DNA of 34,932 nt, taken from Saccoglossus kowalevskii. Lineage: Eukaryota; Hemichordata; Enteropneusta; Harrimaniidae. The stretch lies in the NCBI RefSeq assembly GCF_000003605.2, contig NW_003138109.1, positions 1 through 34,932 of the forward strand, in the 5' to 3' direction. This document shows, in pieces, positions 1-12,249 of this stretch. Made by a program: the position numbers and the translations under genes. The stretch's first letter is position 1. Each line of letters opens with the position of its first letter. The notes beneath the pieces are model-generated. The model ran no database searches. It was given only the letters and a program-made list of their open reading frames with translations, and had not been told where the DNA came from.

Positions 1-54
1 TTCATCAATATTCACTGACTGGGACATTGAGCACATGTTTATTCACTGACCGGT
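1..54 (+). repeat. degenerate monomers at window start
   Basis: The first two monomers depart from the family more than any others. Compared with the equivalent stretch at 5281-5334, the first ten bases show three substitutions (TTCATCAATA against TACATGTATA). There is then a one-base loss in GGGACATT and a one-base gain in CGGTGAAC. From base 55 the match to the later copy is exact. This could be the decayed edge of the array or a low-quality contig end. Confidence 0.8.
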
Positions 55-765
55 GAACATTGTGTCCATGTTTATTCACTGACTGGAAATATTGAGCACA
101 TGTTTATTCACTGACTAGAAACATTGTGTTCATGTTTATTCACTGACTGGAAACATTGTGCACATGTTTATTCACTGACTGGAAACATTGAGCACATGTT
201 TATTCACTGACTGGGAACATAGTGTCCATGTTTATTCACTGACTGGAAACATTGAGCACATGTTTATTCACTGACTGGGAACATTTTGTCCATGTTTATT
301 CACTGACTGGAAACATTGAGCACATGTTTATTCACTGACCGGGAACATTGTGTCCATGTTTATTCACTAACTGAAAACATTGAGCACATGTTTATTCACT
401 GACTGGAAACATTGAGCACATGTTTATTCACTGACTGGGAACATTGTGTCCATGTTTATTCACTGACTGGAAACATTGAGCACATGTTTATTCACTGACT
501 GGAAACATTGAGCACATGTTTATTCACTGACTGGGAACATTGTGTTCATGTTTATTCACTGACTGGAAACATTGAGCACATGTTTATTCACTGACTGGGA
601 ACATTTTGTCCATGTTTATTCACTGACTGGAAACATTGAGCACATGTTTATTCACTGACTGGAAACATTGTGTCCATGTTTATTCACTGACTGAAAACAT
701 TGAGCACATGTTTATTCACTGACTGGGAACATTGTGTCCATGTTTATTCACTGACTGGGAACATT
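55..765 (+). repeat. 711-bp block, identical to 5335-6045
   Basis: Read line against line at an offset of 5,280 bp (165 monomers), this block and 5335-6045 show no difference that I can find. It holds E F G' C A N A D A E O A B A A H A D A Q O B. It includes the uncommon ACTAACTGAAAAC form of O at about 366, also seen at 5646, 11670 and 19830. The match ends where this copy reads GGGAACATTGTGCA and the later one GGGAACATTTTGTC. Confidence 0.9.
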
Positions 766-1211
766 GTGCACATGTATATTCACTGACTGGGAACATTTTG
801 TCCATGTTTATTCACTGACTGGAAACATTGTGCACATGTTTATTCACTGACTGGGTACATTGTGTCCCATGTTTATTCATTGACTGGAAACATTGAGCAC
901 ATGTTTATTCACTGACTGGGAACATTGTGTCCATATTTATTCACTGACTGGAAACATTGAGCACATGTTTATTCACTGACTGGGAACATTTTGTCCATGT
1001 TTATTCACTGACTGGAAACATTGTGCACATGTTTATTCACTGACTGGGAACATTGTGTCCATGTTTATTCACTGACTGGAAACATTGAGCACATGTTTAT
1101 TCACTGACCGGGAACATTGTGTCCATGTTTATTCACTGACTGGAAATATTGAGCACATGTTTATTCACTGACTAGGAACATTGTGTTCATGTTTATTCAC
1201 TGACTGGAACA
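766..1211 (+). repeat. alpha-type tail with two 1-bp indels
   Basis: The order D C K L M A D C B A E F G is the alpha unit without its first monomers. The head has been replaced by a V monomer followed by CATGTATATT. A similar V-D-C-K-L-M-A-D run occurs at about 4886-5130, though there it leads straight into C C H I1. The K monomer near 866 has an extra C (GTGTCCCATG). The first C of the next unit, near 1207, has lost an A (CTGGAACATT). Confidence 0.85.
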
Positions 1212-2043
1212 TTGTGCACATGTTTATTCACTGACTGGAAACATTGTGCACATGTTTATTCACTGACTGGGAACATTGTGTTCATGTTTATTTACCGACT
1301 TGAAACTTTGAGCACATGTTTATTCACTGACTGGAAACATTGTGTACATGTATATTCACTGACTGGGAACATTGAGCACATGTTTATTCACTGACCGGGA
1401 ACATTGTGTCCATGTTTATTCACTGACTGGAAATATTGAGCACATGTTTATTCACTGACTAGAAACATTGTGTTCATGTTTATTCACTGACTGGGTACAT
1501 TGTGTCCATGTTTATTCATTGACTGGGAACATTGAGCACATGTTTATTCACTGACTGGGAACATTGTGTACATGTATATTCACTGACTGGGAACATTGAG
1601 CACGTGTTTATTCACTGACCGGGAACATTGTGTCCATGTTTATTCACTGACTGGAAATATTGAGCACATGTTTATTCACTGACTAGAAACATTGTGTTCA
1701 TGTTTATTCACTGACTGGAAACATTGTGCACATGTTTATTCACTGACTGGAAACATTGAGCACATGTTTATTCACTGACTGGAAACATTGAGCACATGCT
1801 TATTCACTGACTGGAAACATTTTGTCCATGTTTATTCACTGACTGGAAACATTGTGCACATGTTTATTCACTGACTGGGAACATTGTGTCCATGTTTATT
1901 CACTGACTGGAAACATTGAGCACATGTTTATTCACTGACCGGGAACATTGTGTCCATGTTTATTCACTGACTGGAAATATTGAGCACATGTTTATTCACT
2001 GACTAGGAACATTGTGTTCATGTTTATTCATTGACTGGAAACA
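1212..2043 (+). repeat. beta-headed unit, 26 monomers (832 bp)
   Basis: Order: C C H I1 J P E F G' K L(with GGG) J(with GGG) P E F G' C A A D' C B A E F G. The P-E-F-G' run is present twice, which looks like an internal duplication. The second P carries CACGTG at 1601-1606 in place of CACATG. An identical CACGTG-P-E-F-G' run sits at 4097 onward, so the two are related. Confidence 0.85.
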
Positions 2044-2779
2044 TTGTGCACATGTTTATTCACTGACTGGAAACATTGTGCACATGTTTATTCACTGACT
2101 GGGAACATTGTGTTCATGTTTACTTACCGACTTGAAACTTTGAGCACATGTTTATTCACTGACTGGAAACATTGTGTACATGTATATTCACTGACTGGGA
2201 ACATTGAGCACATGTTTATTCACTGACCGGGAACATTGTGTCCATGTTTATTCACTGACAGGAAATATTGAGCACATGTTTATTCACTGACTGGAAACAT
2301 TGAGCACATGTTTATTCACTGACTGGGAACATTGTGTCCATGTTTATTCACTGACTGGAAACATTGAGCACATGTTTATTCACTGACTGGGAACATTTTG
2401 TCCATGTTTATTCACTGACTGGAAACATTGAGCACATGTTTATTCACTGACCGGGAACATTGTGTCCATGTTTATTCACTGACTGGAAATATTGAGCACA
2501 TGTTTATTCACTGACTAGAAACATTGTGTTCATGTTTATTCACTGACTGGAAACATTGTGCACATGTTTATTCACTGACTGGAAACATTGAGCACATGTT
2601 TATTCACTGACTGGGAACATAGTGTCCATGTTTATTCACTGACTGGAAACATTGAGCACATGTTTATTCACTGACCGGGAACATTGTGTCCATGTTTATT
2701 CACTGACTGGAAATATTGAGCACATGTTTATTCACTGACTAGGAACATTGTGTTCATGTTTATTCACTGACTGGAAACA
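2044..2779 (+). repeat. beta-derived unit, 23 monomers (736 bp)
   Basis: Order: C C H I1 J P E F A B A D A E F G' C A N A E F G. The I monomer reads CATGTTTACTTACC, a form otherwise seen only at about 30870. The first F is GACAGGAAATATTG. This unit has beta's head and beta's N-A-E-F-G end with a seven-monomer stretch (A B A D A E F) spliced between them. Confidence 0.85.
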
Positions 2780-3355
2780 TTGTGCACATGTTTATTCACT
2801 GACTGGAAACATTGTGCACATGTTTATTCACTGACTGGGAACATTGTGTTCATGTTCATTTACCGACTTGAAACTTTGAGCACATGTTTATTCACTGACT
2901 GGAAACATTGTGCACATGTATATTCACTGACTGGGAACATTTTGTCCATGTTTATTCACTGACTGGAAACATTGTGCACATGTTTATTCACTGACTGGGT
3001 ACATTGTGTCCATGTTTATTCATTGACTGGAAACATTGAGCACATGTTTATTCACTGACTGGGAACATTGTGTCCATATTTATTCACTGACTGGAAACAT
3101 TGAGCACATGTTTATTCACTGACTGGGAACATTTTGTCCATGTTTATTCACTGACTGGAAACATTGTGCACATGTTTATTCACTGACTGGGAACATTGTG
3201 TCCATGTTTATTCACTGACTGGAAACATTGAGCACATGTTTATTCACTGACCGGGAACATTGTGTCCATGTTTATTCACTGACTGGAAATATTGAGCACA
3301 TGTTTATTCACTGACTAGGAACATTGTGTTCATGTTTATTCACTGACTGGAAACA
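2780..3355 (+). repeat. alpha higher-order unit (18 monomers, 576 bp)
   Basis: A clean example of the alpha order C C H I2 C D C K L M A D C B A E F G. The D after I2 is preceded by CATGTATATT. It is followed directly by a beta unit, giving a 34-monomer, 1,088-bp compound repeat that recurs at 9978-11065. Confidence 0.9.
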
Positions 3356-3867
3356 TTGTGCACATGTTTATTCACTGACTGGAAACATTGTGCACATGTT
3401 TATTCACTGACTGGGAACATTGTGTTCATGTTTATTTACCGACTTGAAACTTTGAGCACATGTTTATTCACTGACTGGAAACATTGTGTACATGTATATT
3501 CACTGACTGGGAACATTGAGCACATGTTTATTCACTGACCGGGAACATTGTGTCCATGTTTATTCACTGACTGGAAATATTGAGCACATGTTTATTCACT
3601 GACTAGAAACATTGTGTTCATGTTTATTCACTGACTGGAAACATTGTGCACATGTTTATTCACTGACTGGAAACATTGAGCACATGTTTATTCACTGACT
3701 GGGAACATAGTGTCCATGTTTATTCACTGACTGGAAACATTGAGCACATGTTTATTCACTGACCGGGAACATTGTGTCCGTGTTTATTCACTGACTGGAA
3801 ATATTGAGCACATGTTTATTCACTGACTAGGAACATTGTGTTCATGTTTATTCACTGACTGGAAACA
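3356..3867 (+). repeat. beta higher-order unit (16 monomers, 512 bp)
   Basis: A clean example of the beta order C C H I1 J P E F G' C A N A E* F G. It has TGTATATT after J and CGTG in place of CATG after E*. The same 512-bp unit recurs at 10554-11065 and 29709-30220. It shares only its first three monomers and its final E-F-G with alpha. Confidence 0.9.
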
Positions 3868-5147
3868 TTGTGCACATGTTTATTCACTGACTGGAAACAT
3901 TGTGCACATGTTTATTCACTGACTGGGAACATTGTGTTCATGTTCATTTACCGACTTGAAACTTTGAGCACATGTTTATTCACTGACTGGAAACATTGTG
4001 CACATGTATATTCACTGACTGGGAACATTTTGTCCATGTTTATTCACTGACTGGAAACATTGTGTACATGTATATTCACTGACTGGGAACATTGAGCACG
4101 TGTTTATTCACTGACCGGGAACATTGTGTCCATGTTTATTCACTGACTGGAAATATTGAGCACATGTTTATTCACTGACTAGAAACATTGTGTTCATGTT
4201 TATTCACTGACTGGAAACATTGTGCACATGTTTATTCACTGACTGGAAACATTGAGCACATGTTTATTCACTGACTGGGAACATTGTGTCCATGTTTATT
4301 CACTGACTGGAAACATTGAGCACATGTTTATTCACTGACTGGGAACATTTTGTCCATGTTTATTCACTGACTGGAAACATTGAGCACATGTTTATTCACT
4401 GACCGGGAACATTGTGTCCATGTTTATTCACTGACTGAAAACATTGAGCACATGTTTATTCACTGACTGGGAACATTGTGTCCATGTTTATTCACTGACT
4501 GGAAACATTGAGCACATGATTATTCACTGACTGGAAACATTGAGCACATGTTTATTCACTGACTGGGAACATTGTGTCCATGTTTATTCACTGACTGGAA
4601 ACATTGAGCACATGTTTATTCACTGACTGGAAACATTGAGCACATGTTTATTCACTGACTGGGAACATTGTGTTCATGTTTATTCACTGACTGGAAACAT
4701 TGAGCACATGTTTATTCACTGACTGGGAACATTTTGTCCATGTTTATTCACTGACTGGAAACATTGAGCACATGTTTATTCACTGACTGGAAACATTGTG
4801 TCCATGTTTATTCACTGACTGAAAACATTGAGCACATGTTTATTCACTGACTGGGAACATTGTGTCCATGTTTATTCACTGACTGGGAACATTGTGCACA
4901 TGTATATTCACTGACTGGGAACATTTTGTCCATGTTTATTCACTGACTGGAAACATTGTGCACATGTTTATTCACTGACTGGGTACATTGTGTCCATGTT
5001 TATTCATTGACTGGAAACATTGAGCACATGTTTATTCACTGACTGGGAACATTGTGTCCATATTTATTCACTGACTGGAAACATTGAGCACATGTTTATT
5101 CACTGACTGGGAACATTTTGTCCATGTTTATTCACTGACTGGAAACA
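3868..5147 (+). repeat. mosaic unit, 40 monomers (1,280 bp)
   Basis: Order: C C H I2 C D J P E F G' C A B A D A E O B A A B A A H A D A Q O B V D C K L M A D. It begins as alpha, switches to beta at J-P, runs through an A/H/D/Q/O stretch and ends in a truncated alpha lacking C B A E F G. The CACGTG P monomer is at 4097-4102. CATGATTATT near 4516 is a private variant shared only with about 17954. Confidence 0.85.
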
Positions 5148-6267
5148 TTGTGCACATGTTTATTCACTGACTGGAAACATTGTGCACATGTTTATTCACT
5201 GACTGGGAACATTGTGTTCATGTTTATTTACCGACTTGAAACTTTGAGCACATGTTTATTCACTGACTGGAAACATTGTGTACATGTATATTCACTGACT
5301 GGGAACATTGAGCACATGTTTATTCACTGACCGGGAACATTGTGTCCATGTTTATTCACTGACTGGAAATATTGAGCACATGTTTATTCACTGACTAGAA
5401 ACATTGTGTTCATGTTTATTCACTGACTGGAAACATTGTGCACATGTTTATTCACTGACTGGAAACATTGAGCACATGTTTATTCACTGACTGGGAACAT
5501 AGTGTCCATGTTTATTCACTGACTGGAAACATTGAGCACATGTTTATTCACTGACTGGGAACATTTTGTCCATGTTTATTCACTGACTGGAAACATTGAG
5601 CACATGTTTATTCACTGACCGGGAACATTGTGTCCATGTTTATTCACTAACTGAAAACATTGAGCACATGTTTATTCACTGACTGGAAACATTGAGCACA
5701 TGTTTATTCACTGACTGGGAACATTGTGTCCATGTTTATTCACTGACTGGAAACATTGAGCACATGTTTATTCACTGACTGGAAACATTGAGCACATGTT
5801 TATTCACTGACTGGGAACATTGTGTTCATGTTTATTCACTGACTGGAAACATTGAGCACATGTTTATTCACTGACTGGGAACATTTTGTCCATGTTTATT
5901 CACTGACTGGAAACATTGAGCACATGTTTATTCACTGACTGGAAACATTGTGTCCATGTTTATTCACTGACTGAAAACATTGAGCACATGTTTATTCACT
6001 GACTGGGAACATTGTGTCCATGTTTATTCACTGACTGGGAACATTTTGTCCATGTTTATTCACTGACTGGAAACATTGTGCACATGTTTATTCACTGACT
6101 GGGTACATTGTGTCCATGTTTATTCATTAACTGGAAACATTGAGCACATGTTTATTCACTGACTGGGAACATTGTGTCCATATTTATTCACTGACTGGAA
6201 ACATTGAGCACATGTTTATTCACTGACTGGAAACATTTTGTCCATGTTTATTCACTGACTGGAAACA
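5148..6267 (+). repeat. beta head plus gamma tail, 35 monomers (1,120 bp)
   Basis: Order: C C H I1 J P E F G' C A N A D A E O A B A A H A D A Q O B D C K L' M A D'. Its 5335-6045 part repeats 55-765. The copy beginning at 14874 has the same order but one monomer fewer (E O B A A against E O A B A A). Confidence 0.88.
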
Positions 6268-6607
6268 TTGTGCACATGTTTATTCACTGACTGGGAACAT
6301 TGTGTCCATGTTTATTTACTGACTGAAAATATTGTACACATGTTTATTCACTTACTGGAAACATTGTGCACATGTTTATTCACTGACTGGGTACATTGTC
6401 TCCATGTGTATTCACTGACTGAAAACATTGAGCACATGTTTATTCACTGACTGGGAACATTTTGTCCATGTTTATTCACTGACTGGAAACATTGAGCACA
6501 TGTTTATTCACTGACTGGGAACATTTTGTCCATGTTTATTCACTGACTGGAAACATTGAGCACATGTTTATTCACTGAACGGGAACATTGTGTCCATGTT
6601 ATTTACC
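6268..6607 (+). repeat. rare-variant block and fused B/I monomer
   Basis: It contains monomers seen almost nowhere else: TTTACTGACTGAAAATATTG at about 6312, CACTTACTGG, and a K monomer with TTGTCTCC then CATGTGTATT. The run 6297-6450 recurs at 21669-21822. Near 6578 is CACTGAACGGG, an altered E. At about 6599 a B-type end passes straight into an I1 monomer with one base lost (CATGTTATTTACCGAC), skipping C C H. Confidence 0.85.
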
Positions 6608-7740
6608 GACTTGAAACTTTGAGCACATGTTTATTCACTGACTGGAAACATTGTGTACATGTATATTCACTGACTGGGAACATTGAGCACATGTTTATTC
6701 ACTGACCGGGAACATTGTGTCCATGTTTATTCACTGACTGGAAATATTGAGCACATGTTTATTCACTGACTAGAAACATTGTGTTCATGTTTATTCACTG
6801 ACTGGAAACATTGTGCACATGTTTATTCACTGACTGGAAACTTTGAGCACATGTTTATTCACTGACTGGAAACATTGTGTCCATGTTTATTCACTGACTG
6901 AAAACATTGAGCACATGTTTATTCACTGATTGGGAACATTGTGTCCATGTTTATTCACTGACTGGGAACATTTTGTCCATGTTTATTCACTGACTGGAAA
7001 CATTGTGCACATGTTTATTCACTGACTGGGTACATTGTGTCCATGTTTATTCATTAACTGGAAACATTGAGCACATGTTTATTCACTGACTGGGAACATT
7101 GTGTCCATATTTATTCACTGACTGGAAACATTGAGCACATGTTTATTCACTGACTGGAAACATTTTGTCCATGTTTATTCACTGACTGGAAACATTGTGC
7201 ACATGTTTATTCACTGACTGGGAACATTGTGTCCATGTTTATTCACTGACTGGAAACATTGAGCACATGTTTATTCACTGACCGGGAACATTGTGTCCAT
7301 GTTTATTCACTGACTGGAAACATTGAGCACATGTTTATTCACTGACCGGGAACATTGTGTCCATGTTTATTCACTGACTGGAAATATTGAGCACATGTTT
7401 ATTCACTGACTAGGAACATTGTGTTCATGTTTATTCACTGACTGGAAACATTGTGCACATGTTTATTCACTGACTGGAAACATTGTGCACATGTTTATTC
7501 ACTGACTGGAACATTGTGTTCATGTTCATTTACCGACTTGAAACTTTGAGCACATGTTTATTCACTGACTGGAAACATTGTGCACATGTTTATTCACTGA
7601 CTGGAAACATTGAGCACATGTTTATTCACTGACTGGAAACATTGTGTCCATGTTTATTCACTGACTGGAAATATTGAGCACATGTTTATTCACTGATTAG
7701 AAACATTGTGCACATGTTTATTCACTGACTGGGAACATTG
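6608..7740 (+). repeat. mixed beta and gamma monomers with E-A duplication
   Basis: Order after I1: J P E F G' C A Q O B D C K L' M A D' C B A E A E F G C C H I2 C A Q F then GATTAG, V. The A after G' C reads GGAAACTTTGAG. E A E F G at about 7271-7440 is a 64-bp dimer duplication inside the usually rigid A-E-F-G run. The H at about 7509 has lost one base (CTGGAACATTGTGTT). The TTAG monomer at about 7696 ends GTGCA, not GTGTT. Confidence 0.82.
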
Positions 7741-9148
7741 TGCACATGTTTATTCACTGACTGGAAACATTGTGCACATGTTTATTCACTGACTGGGAAC
7801 ATTGTGCACATGTTTATTCACTGACTGGGTACATTGTGTCCATGTTTATTCACTGACTGGAAACATTGAGCACATGTTTATTCACTGACTGGAAACATTG
7901 AGCACATGTTTATTCACTGACTGGGAACATTGTGTTCATGTTTATTCACTGACTGGAAACATTGAGCACATGTTTATTCACTGACTGGGAACATTTTGTC
8001 CATGTTTATTCACTGACTGGAAACATTGAGCATATGTTTATTCACTGACTGGAAACATTGTGTCCATGTTTATTCACTGACTGAAAACATTGAGCACATG
8101 TTTATTCACTGACTGGGAACATTGTGTCCATGTTTATTCACTGACTGGGAACATTTTGTCCATGTTTATTCACTGACTGGAAACATTGTGCACATGTTTA
8201 TTCACTGACTGGGTACATTGTGTCCATGTTTATTCATTAACTGGAAACATTGAGCACATGTTTATTCACTGACTGGGAACATTGTGTCCATATTTATTCA
8301 CTGACTGGAAACATTGAGCACATGTTTATTCACTGACTGGAAACATTTTGTCCATGTTTATTCACTGACTGGAAACATTGTGCACATGTTTATTCACTGA
8401 CTGGGAACATTGTGTCCATGTTTATTCACTGACTGGAAACATTGAGCACATGTTTATTCACTGACCGGGAACATTGTGTCCATGTTTATTCACTGACTGG
8501 AAATATTGAGCACATGTTTATTCACTGACTAGGAACATTGTGTTCATGTTTATTCACTGACTGGAAACATTGTGCACATGTTTATTCACTTACTGGAAAC
8601 ATTGTGCACATGTTTATTCACTGACTGGGAACATTGTGTTCATGTTCATTTACCGACTTGAAACTTTGAGCACATGTTTATTCACTGACTGGAAACATTG
8701 TGCACATGTATATTCACTGACTGGGAACATTTTGTCCATGTTTATTCACTGACTGGAAACATTGTGCACATGTTTATTCACTGACTGGGTACATTGTGTC
8801 CATGTTTATTCATTGACTGGAAACATTGAGCACATGTTTATTCACTGACTGGGAACATTGTGTCCATATTTATTCACTGACTGGAAACATTGAGCACATG
8901 TTTATTCACTGACTGGGAACATTTTGTCCATGTTTATTCACTGACTGGAAGCATTGTGCACATGTTTATTCACTGACTGGGAACATTGTGTCCATGTTTA
9001 TTCACTGACTGGAAACATTGAGCACATGTTTATTCACTGACCGGGAACATTGTGTCCATGTTTATTCACTGACTGGAAATATTGAGCACATGTTTATTCA
9101 CTGACTAGGAACATTGTGTTCATGTTTATTCACTGACTGGAAACATTG
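7741..9148 (+). repeat. 1,408-bp gamma+alpha compound unit, copy 1 (44 monomers)
   Basis: Order: C V K A A H A D A Q O B D C K L' M A D' C B A E F G, then alpha C C H I2 C D C K L M A D C B A E F G, then C. The adjacent 9149-10556 is a second copy at an offset of exactly 1,408. Differences I can see: CATATG here at about 8033, CACTGACTGGG here against CATTGACTGGG at 9513, GGAAGCATTG here at 8951, and two changes at about 10254 and 10483. That is roughly five in 1.4 kb. Confidence 0.92.
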
Positions 9149-10556
9149 TGCACATGTTTATTCACTGACTGGAAACATTGTGCACATGTTTATTCACTGA
9201 CTGGGAACATTGTGCACATGTTTATTCACTGACTGGGTACATTGTGTCCATGTTTATTCACTGACTGGAAACATTGAGCACATGTTTATTCACTGACTGG
9301 AAACATTGAGCACATGTTTATTCACTGACTGGGAACATTGTGTTCATGTTTATTCACTGACTGGAAACATTGAGCACATGTTTATTCACTGACTGGGAAC
9401 ATTTTGTCCATGTTTATTCACTGACTGGAAACATTGAGCACATGTTTATTCACTGACTGGAAACATTGTGTCCATGTTTATTCACTGACTGAAAACATTG
9501 AGCACATGTTTATTCATTGACTGGGAACATTGTGTCCATGTTTATTCACTGACTGGGAACATTTTGTCCATGTTTATTCACTGACTGGAAACATTGTGCA
9601 CATGTTTATTCACTGACTGGGTACATTGTGTCCATGTTTATTCATTAACTGGAAACATTGAGCACATGTTTATTCACTGACTGGGAACATTGTGTCCATA
9701 TTTATTCACTGACTGGAAACATTGAGCACATGTTTATTCACTGACTGGAAACATTTTGTCCATGTTTATTCACTGACTGGAAACATTGTGCACATGTTTA
9801 TTCACTGACTGGGAACATTGTGTCCATGTTTATTCACTGACTGGAAACATTGAGCACATGTTTATTCACTGACCGGGAACATTGTGTCCATGTTTATTCA
9901 CTGACTGGAAATATTGAGCACATGTTTATTCACTGACTAGGAACATTGTGTTCATGTTTATTCACTGACTGGAAACATTGTGCACATGTTTATTCACTTA
10001 CTGGAAACATTGTGCACATGTTTATTCACTGACTGGGAACATTGTGTTCATGTTCATTTACCGACTTGAAACTTTGAGCACATGTTTATTCACTGACTGG
10101 AAACATTGTGCACATGTATATTCACTGACTGGGAACATTTTGTCCATGTTTATTCACTGACTGGAAACATTGTGCACATGTTTATTCACTGACTGGGTAC
10201 ATTGTGTCCATGTTTATTCATTGACTGGAAACATTGAGCACATGTTTATTCACTGATTGGGAACATTGTGTCCATATTTATTCACTGACTGGAAACATTG
10301 AGCACATGTTTATTCACTGACTGGGAACATTTTGTCCATGTTTATTCACTGACTGGAAACATTGTGCACATGTTTATTCACTGACTGGGAACATTGTGTC
10401 CATGTTTATTCACTGACTGGAAACATTGAGCACATGTTTATTCACTGACCGGGAACATTGTGTCCATGTTTATTCACTGACTGAAAATATTGAGCACATG
10501 TTTATTCACTGACTAGGAACATTGTGTTCATGTTTATTCACTGACTGGAAACATTG
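9149..10556 (+). repeat. 1,408-bp gamma+alpha compound unit, copy 2
   Basis: A direct tandem duplicate of 7741-9148. The match runs on to about 10622, where copy 1 reads GTGCA (V) and this one GTGTT (H). Both copies carry the uncommon CACTTACTGG form of the second C (8590 and 9998). Both include a full alpha unit (8570-9145 and 9978-10553). Confidence 0.92.
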
Positions 10557-11065
10557 TGCACATGTTTATTCACTGACTGGAAACATTGTGCACATGTTTA
10601 TTCACTGACTGGGAACATTGTGTTCATGTTTATTTACCGACTTGAAACTTTGAGCACATGTTTATTCACTGACTGGAAACATTGTGTACATGTATATTCA
10701 CTGACTGGGAACATTGAGCACATGTTTATTCACTGACCGGGAACATTGTGTCCATGTTTATTCACTGACTGGAAATATTGAGCACATGTTTATTCACTGA
10801 CTAGAAACATTGTGTTCATGTTTATTCACTGACTGGAAACATTGTGCACATGTTTATTCACTGACTGGAAACATTGAGCACATGTTTATTCACTGACTGG
10901 GAACATAGTGTCCATGTTTATTCACTGACTGGAAACATTGAGCACATGTTTATTCACTGACCGGGAACATTGTGTCCGTGTTTATTCACTGACTGGAAAT
11001 ATTGAGCACATGTTTATTCACTGACTAGGAACATTGTGTTCATGTTTATTCACTGACTGGAAACA
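10554..11065 (+). repeat. beta higher-order unit (512 bp)
   Basis: Same 16-monomer order as 3356-3867, including N at about 10905 and E* with CGTG at about 10977. It follows an alpha unit, as at 2780-3867, so the 1,088-bp alpha-beta pair is present twice at a distance of 7,198 bp. Confidence 0.9.
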
Positions 11066-11344
11066 TTGTGCACATGTTTATTCACTGACTGGAAACATTG
11101 TGCACATGTTTATTCACTGACTGGGAACATTGTGTTCATGTTCATTTACCGACTTGAAACTTTGAGCACATGTTTATTCACTGACTGGAAACATTGTGCA
11201 CATGTTTATTCACTGACTGGGAACATTGTGTTCATGTTTATTTACCGACTTGAAACTTTGTGCACATGTTTATTCACTGACTGGAAACATTGTGTACATG
11301 TATATTCACTGACTGGGAACATTGAGCACATGTTTATTCACTGA
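11066..11344 (+). repeat. alpha/beta junction with two I monomers
   Basis: Order C C H I2 C H I1 J P. An I2 (CCGA at about 11150) and an I1 (at about 11246) lie only three monomers apart, the closest pair in the window. The simplest reading is a crossover in which the C after alpha's I2 was joined to the H before beta's I1. The I1 here ends TTTGTGCA, not TTTGAGCA, again a hybrid. Because both I monomers lack the core TGA, this spot gives the longest open frame (92 codons), which starts with TTG and is not a gene. Confidence 0.88.
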
Positions 11345-12249
11345 CCGGGAACATTGTGTCCATGTTTATTCACTGACTGGAAATATTGAGCACATGTTTA
11401 TTCACTGACTAGAAACATTGTGTTCATGTTTATTCACTGACTGGAAACATTGTGCACATGTTTATTCACTGACTGGAAACATTGAGCACATGTTTATTCA
11501 CTGACTGGGAACATAGTGTCCATGTTTATTCACTGACTGGAAACATTGAGCACATGTTTATTCACTGACTGGGAACATTTTGTCCATGTTTATTCACTGA
11601 CTGGAAACATTGAGCACATATTTATTCACTGACCGGGAACATTGTGTCCATGTTTATTCACTAACTGAAAACATTGAGCACATGTTTATTCACTGACTGG
11701 AAACATTGAGCACATGTTTATTCACTGACTGGAAACATTGAGCACATGTTTATTCACTGACTGGGAACATTGTGTTCATGTTTATTCACTGACTGGAAAC
11801 ATTGAGCACATGTTTATTCACTGACTGGGAACATTTTGTCCATGTTTATTCACTGACTGGAAACATTGAGCACATGTTTATTCACTGACTGGAAACATTG
11901 TGTCCATGTTTATTCACTGACTGAAAACATTGAGCACATGTTTATTCACTGACTGGGAACATTGTGTCCATGTTTATTCACTGACTGGGAACATTTTGTC
12001 CATGTTTATTCACTGACTGGAAACATTGTGCACATGTTTATTCACTGACTGGGTACATTGTGTCCATGTTTATTCATTAACTGGAAACATTGAGCACATG
12101 TTTATTCACTGACTGGGAACATTGTGTCCATATTTATTCACTGACTGGAAACATTGAGCACATGTTTATTCACTGACTGGAAACATGTTGTCCATGTTTA
12201 TTCACTGACTGGAAACATTGTGCACATGTTTATTCACTGACTGGGAACA
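11162..12249 (+). repeat. 1,088-bp unit, partner of 19322-20409
   Basis: Order: I2 C H I1 J P E F G' C A N A D A E O A A H A D A Q O B D C K L' M A D' C. It matches 19322-20409 at an offset of 8,160 and shares the otherwise absent CATATTTATTCACTGACC (about 11617 and 19777) and ACTAACTGAAAAC. The equal lengths hide two compensating 64-bp differences: B-A is missing here after E-O-A, and D-C is missing there before K-L'. D' here reads ACATGTTGTCC at 12186. Confidence 0.88.
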
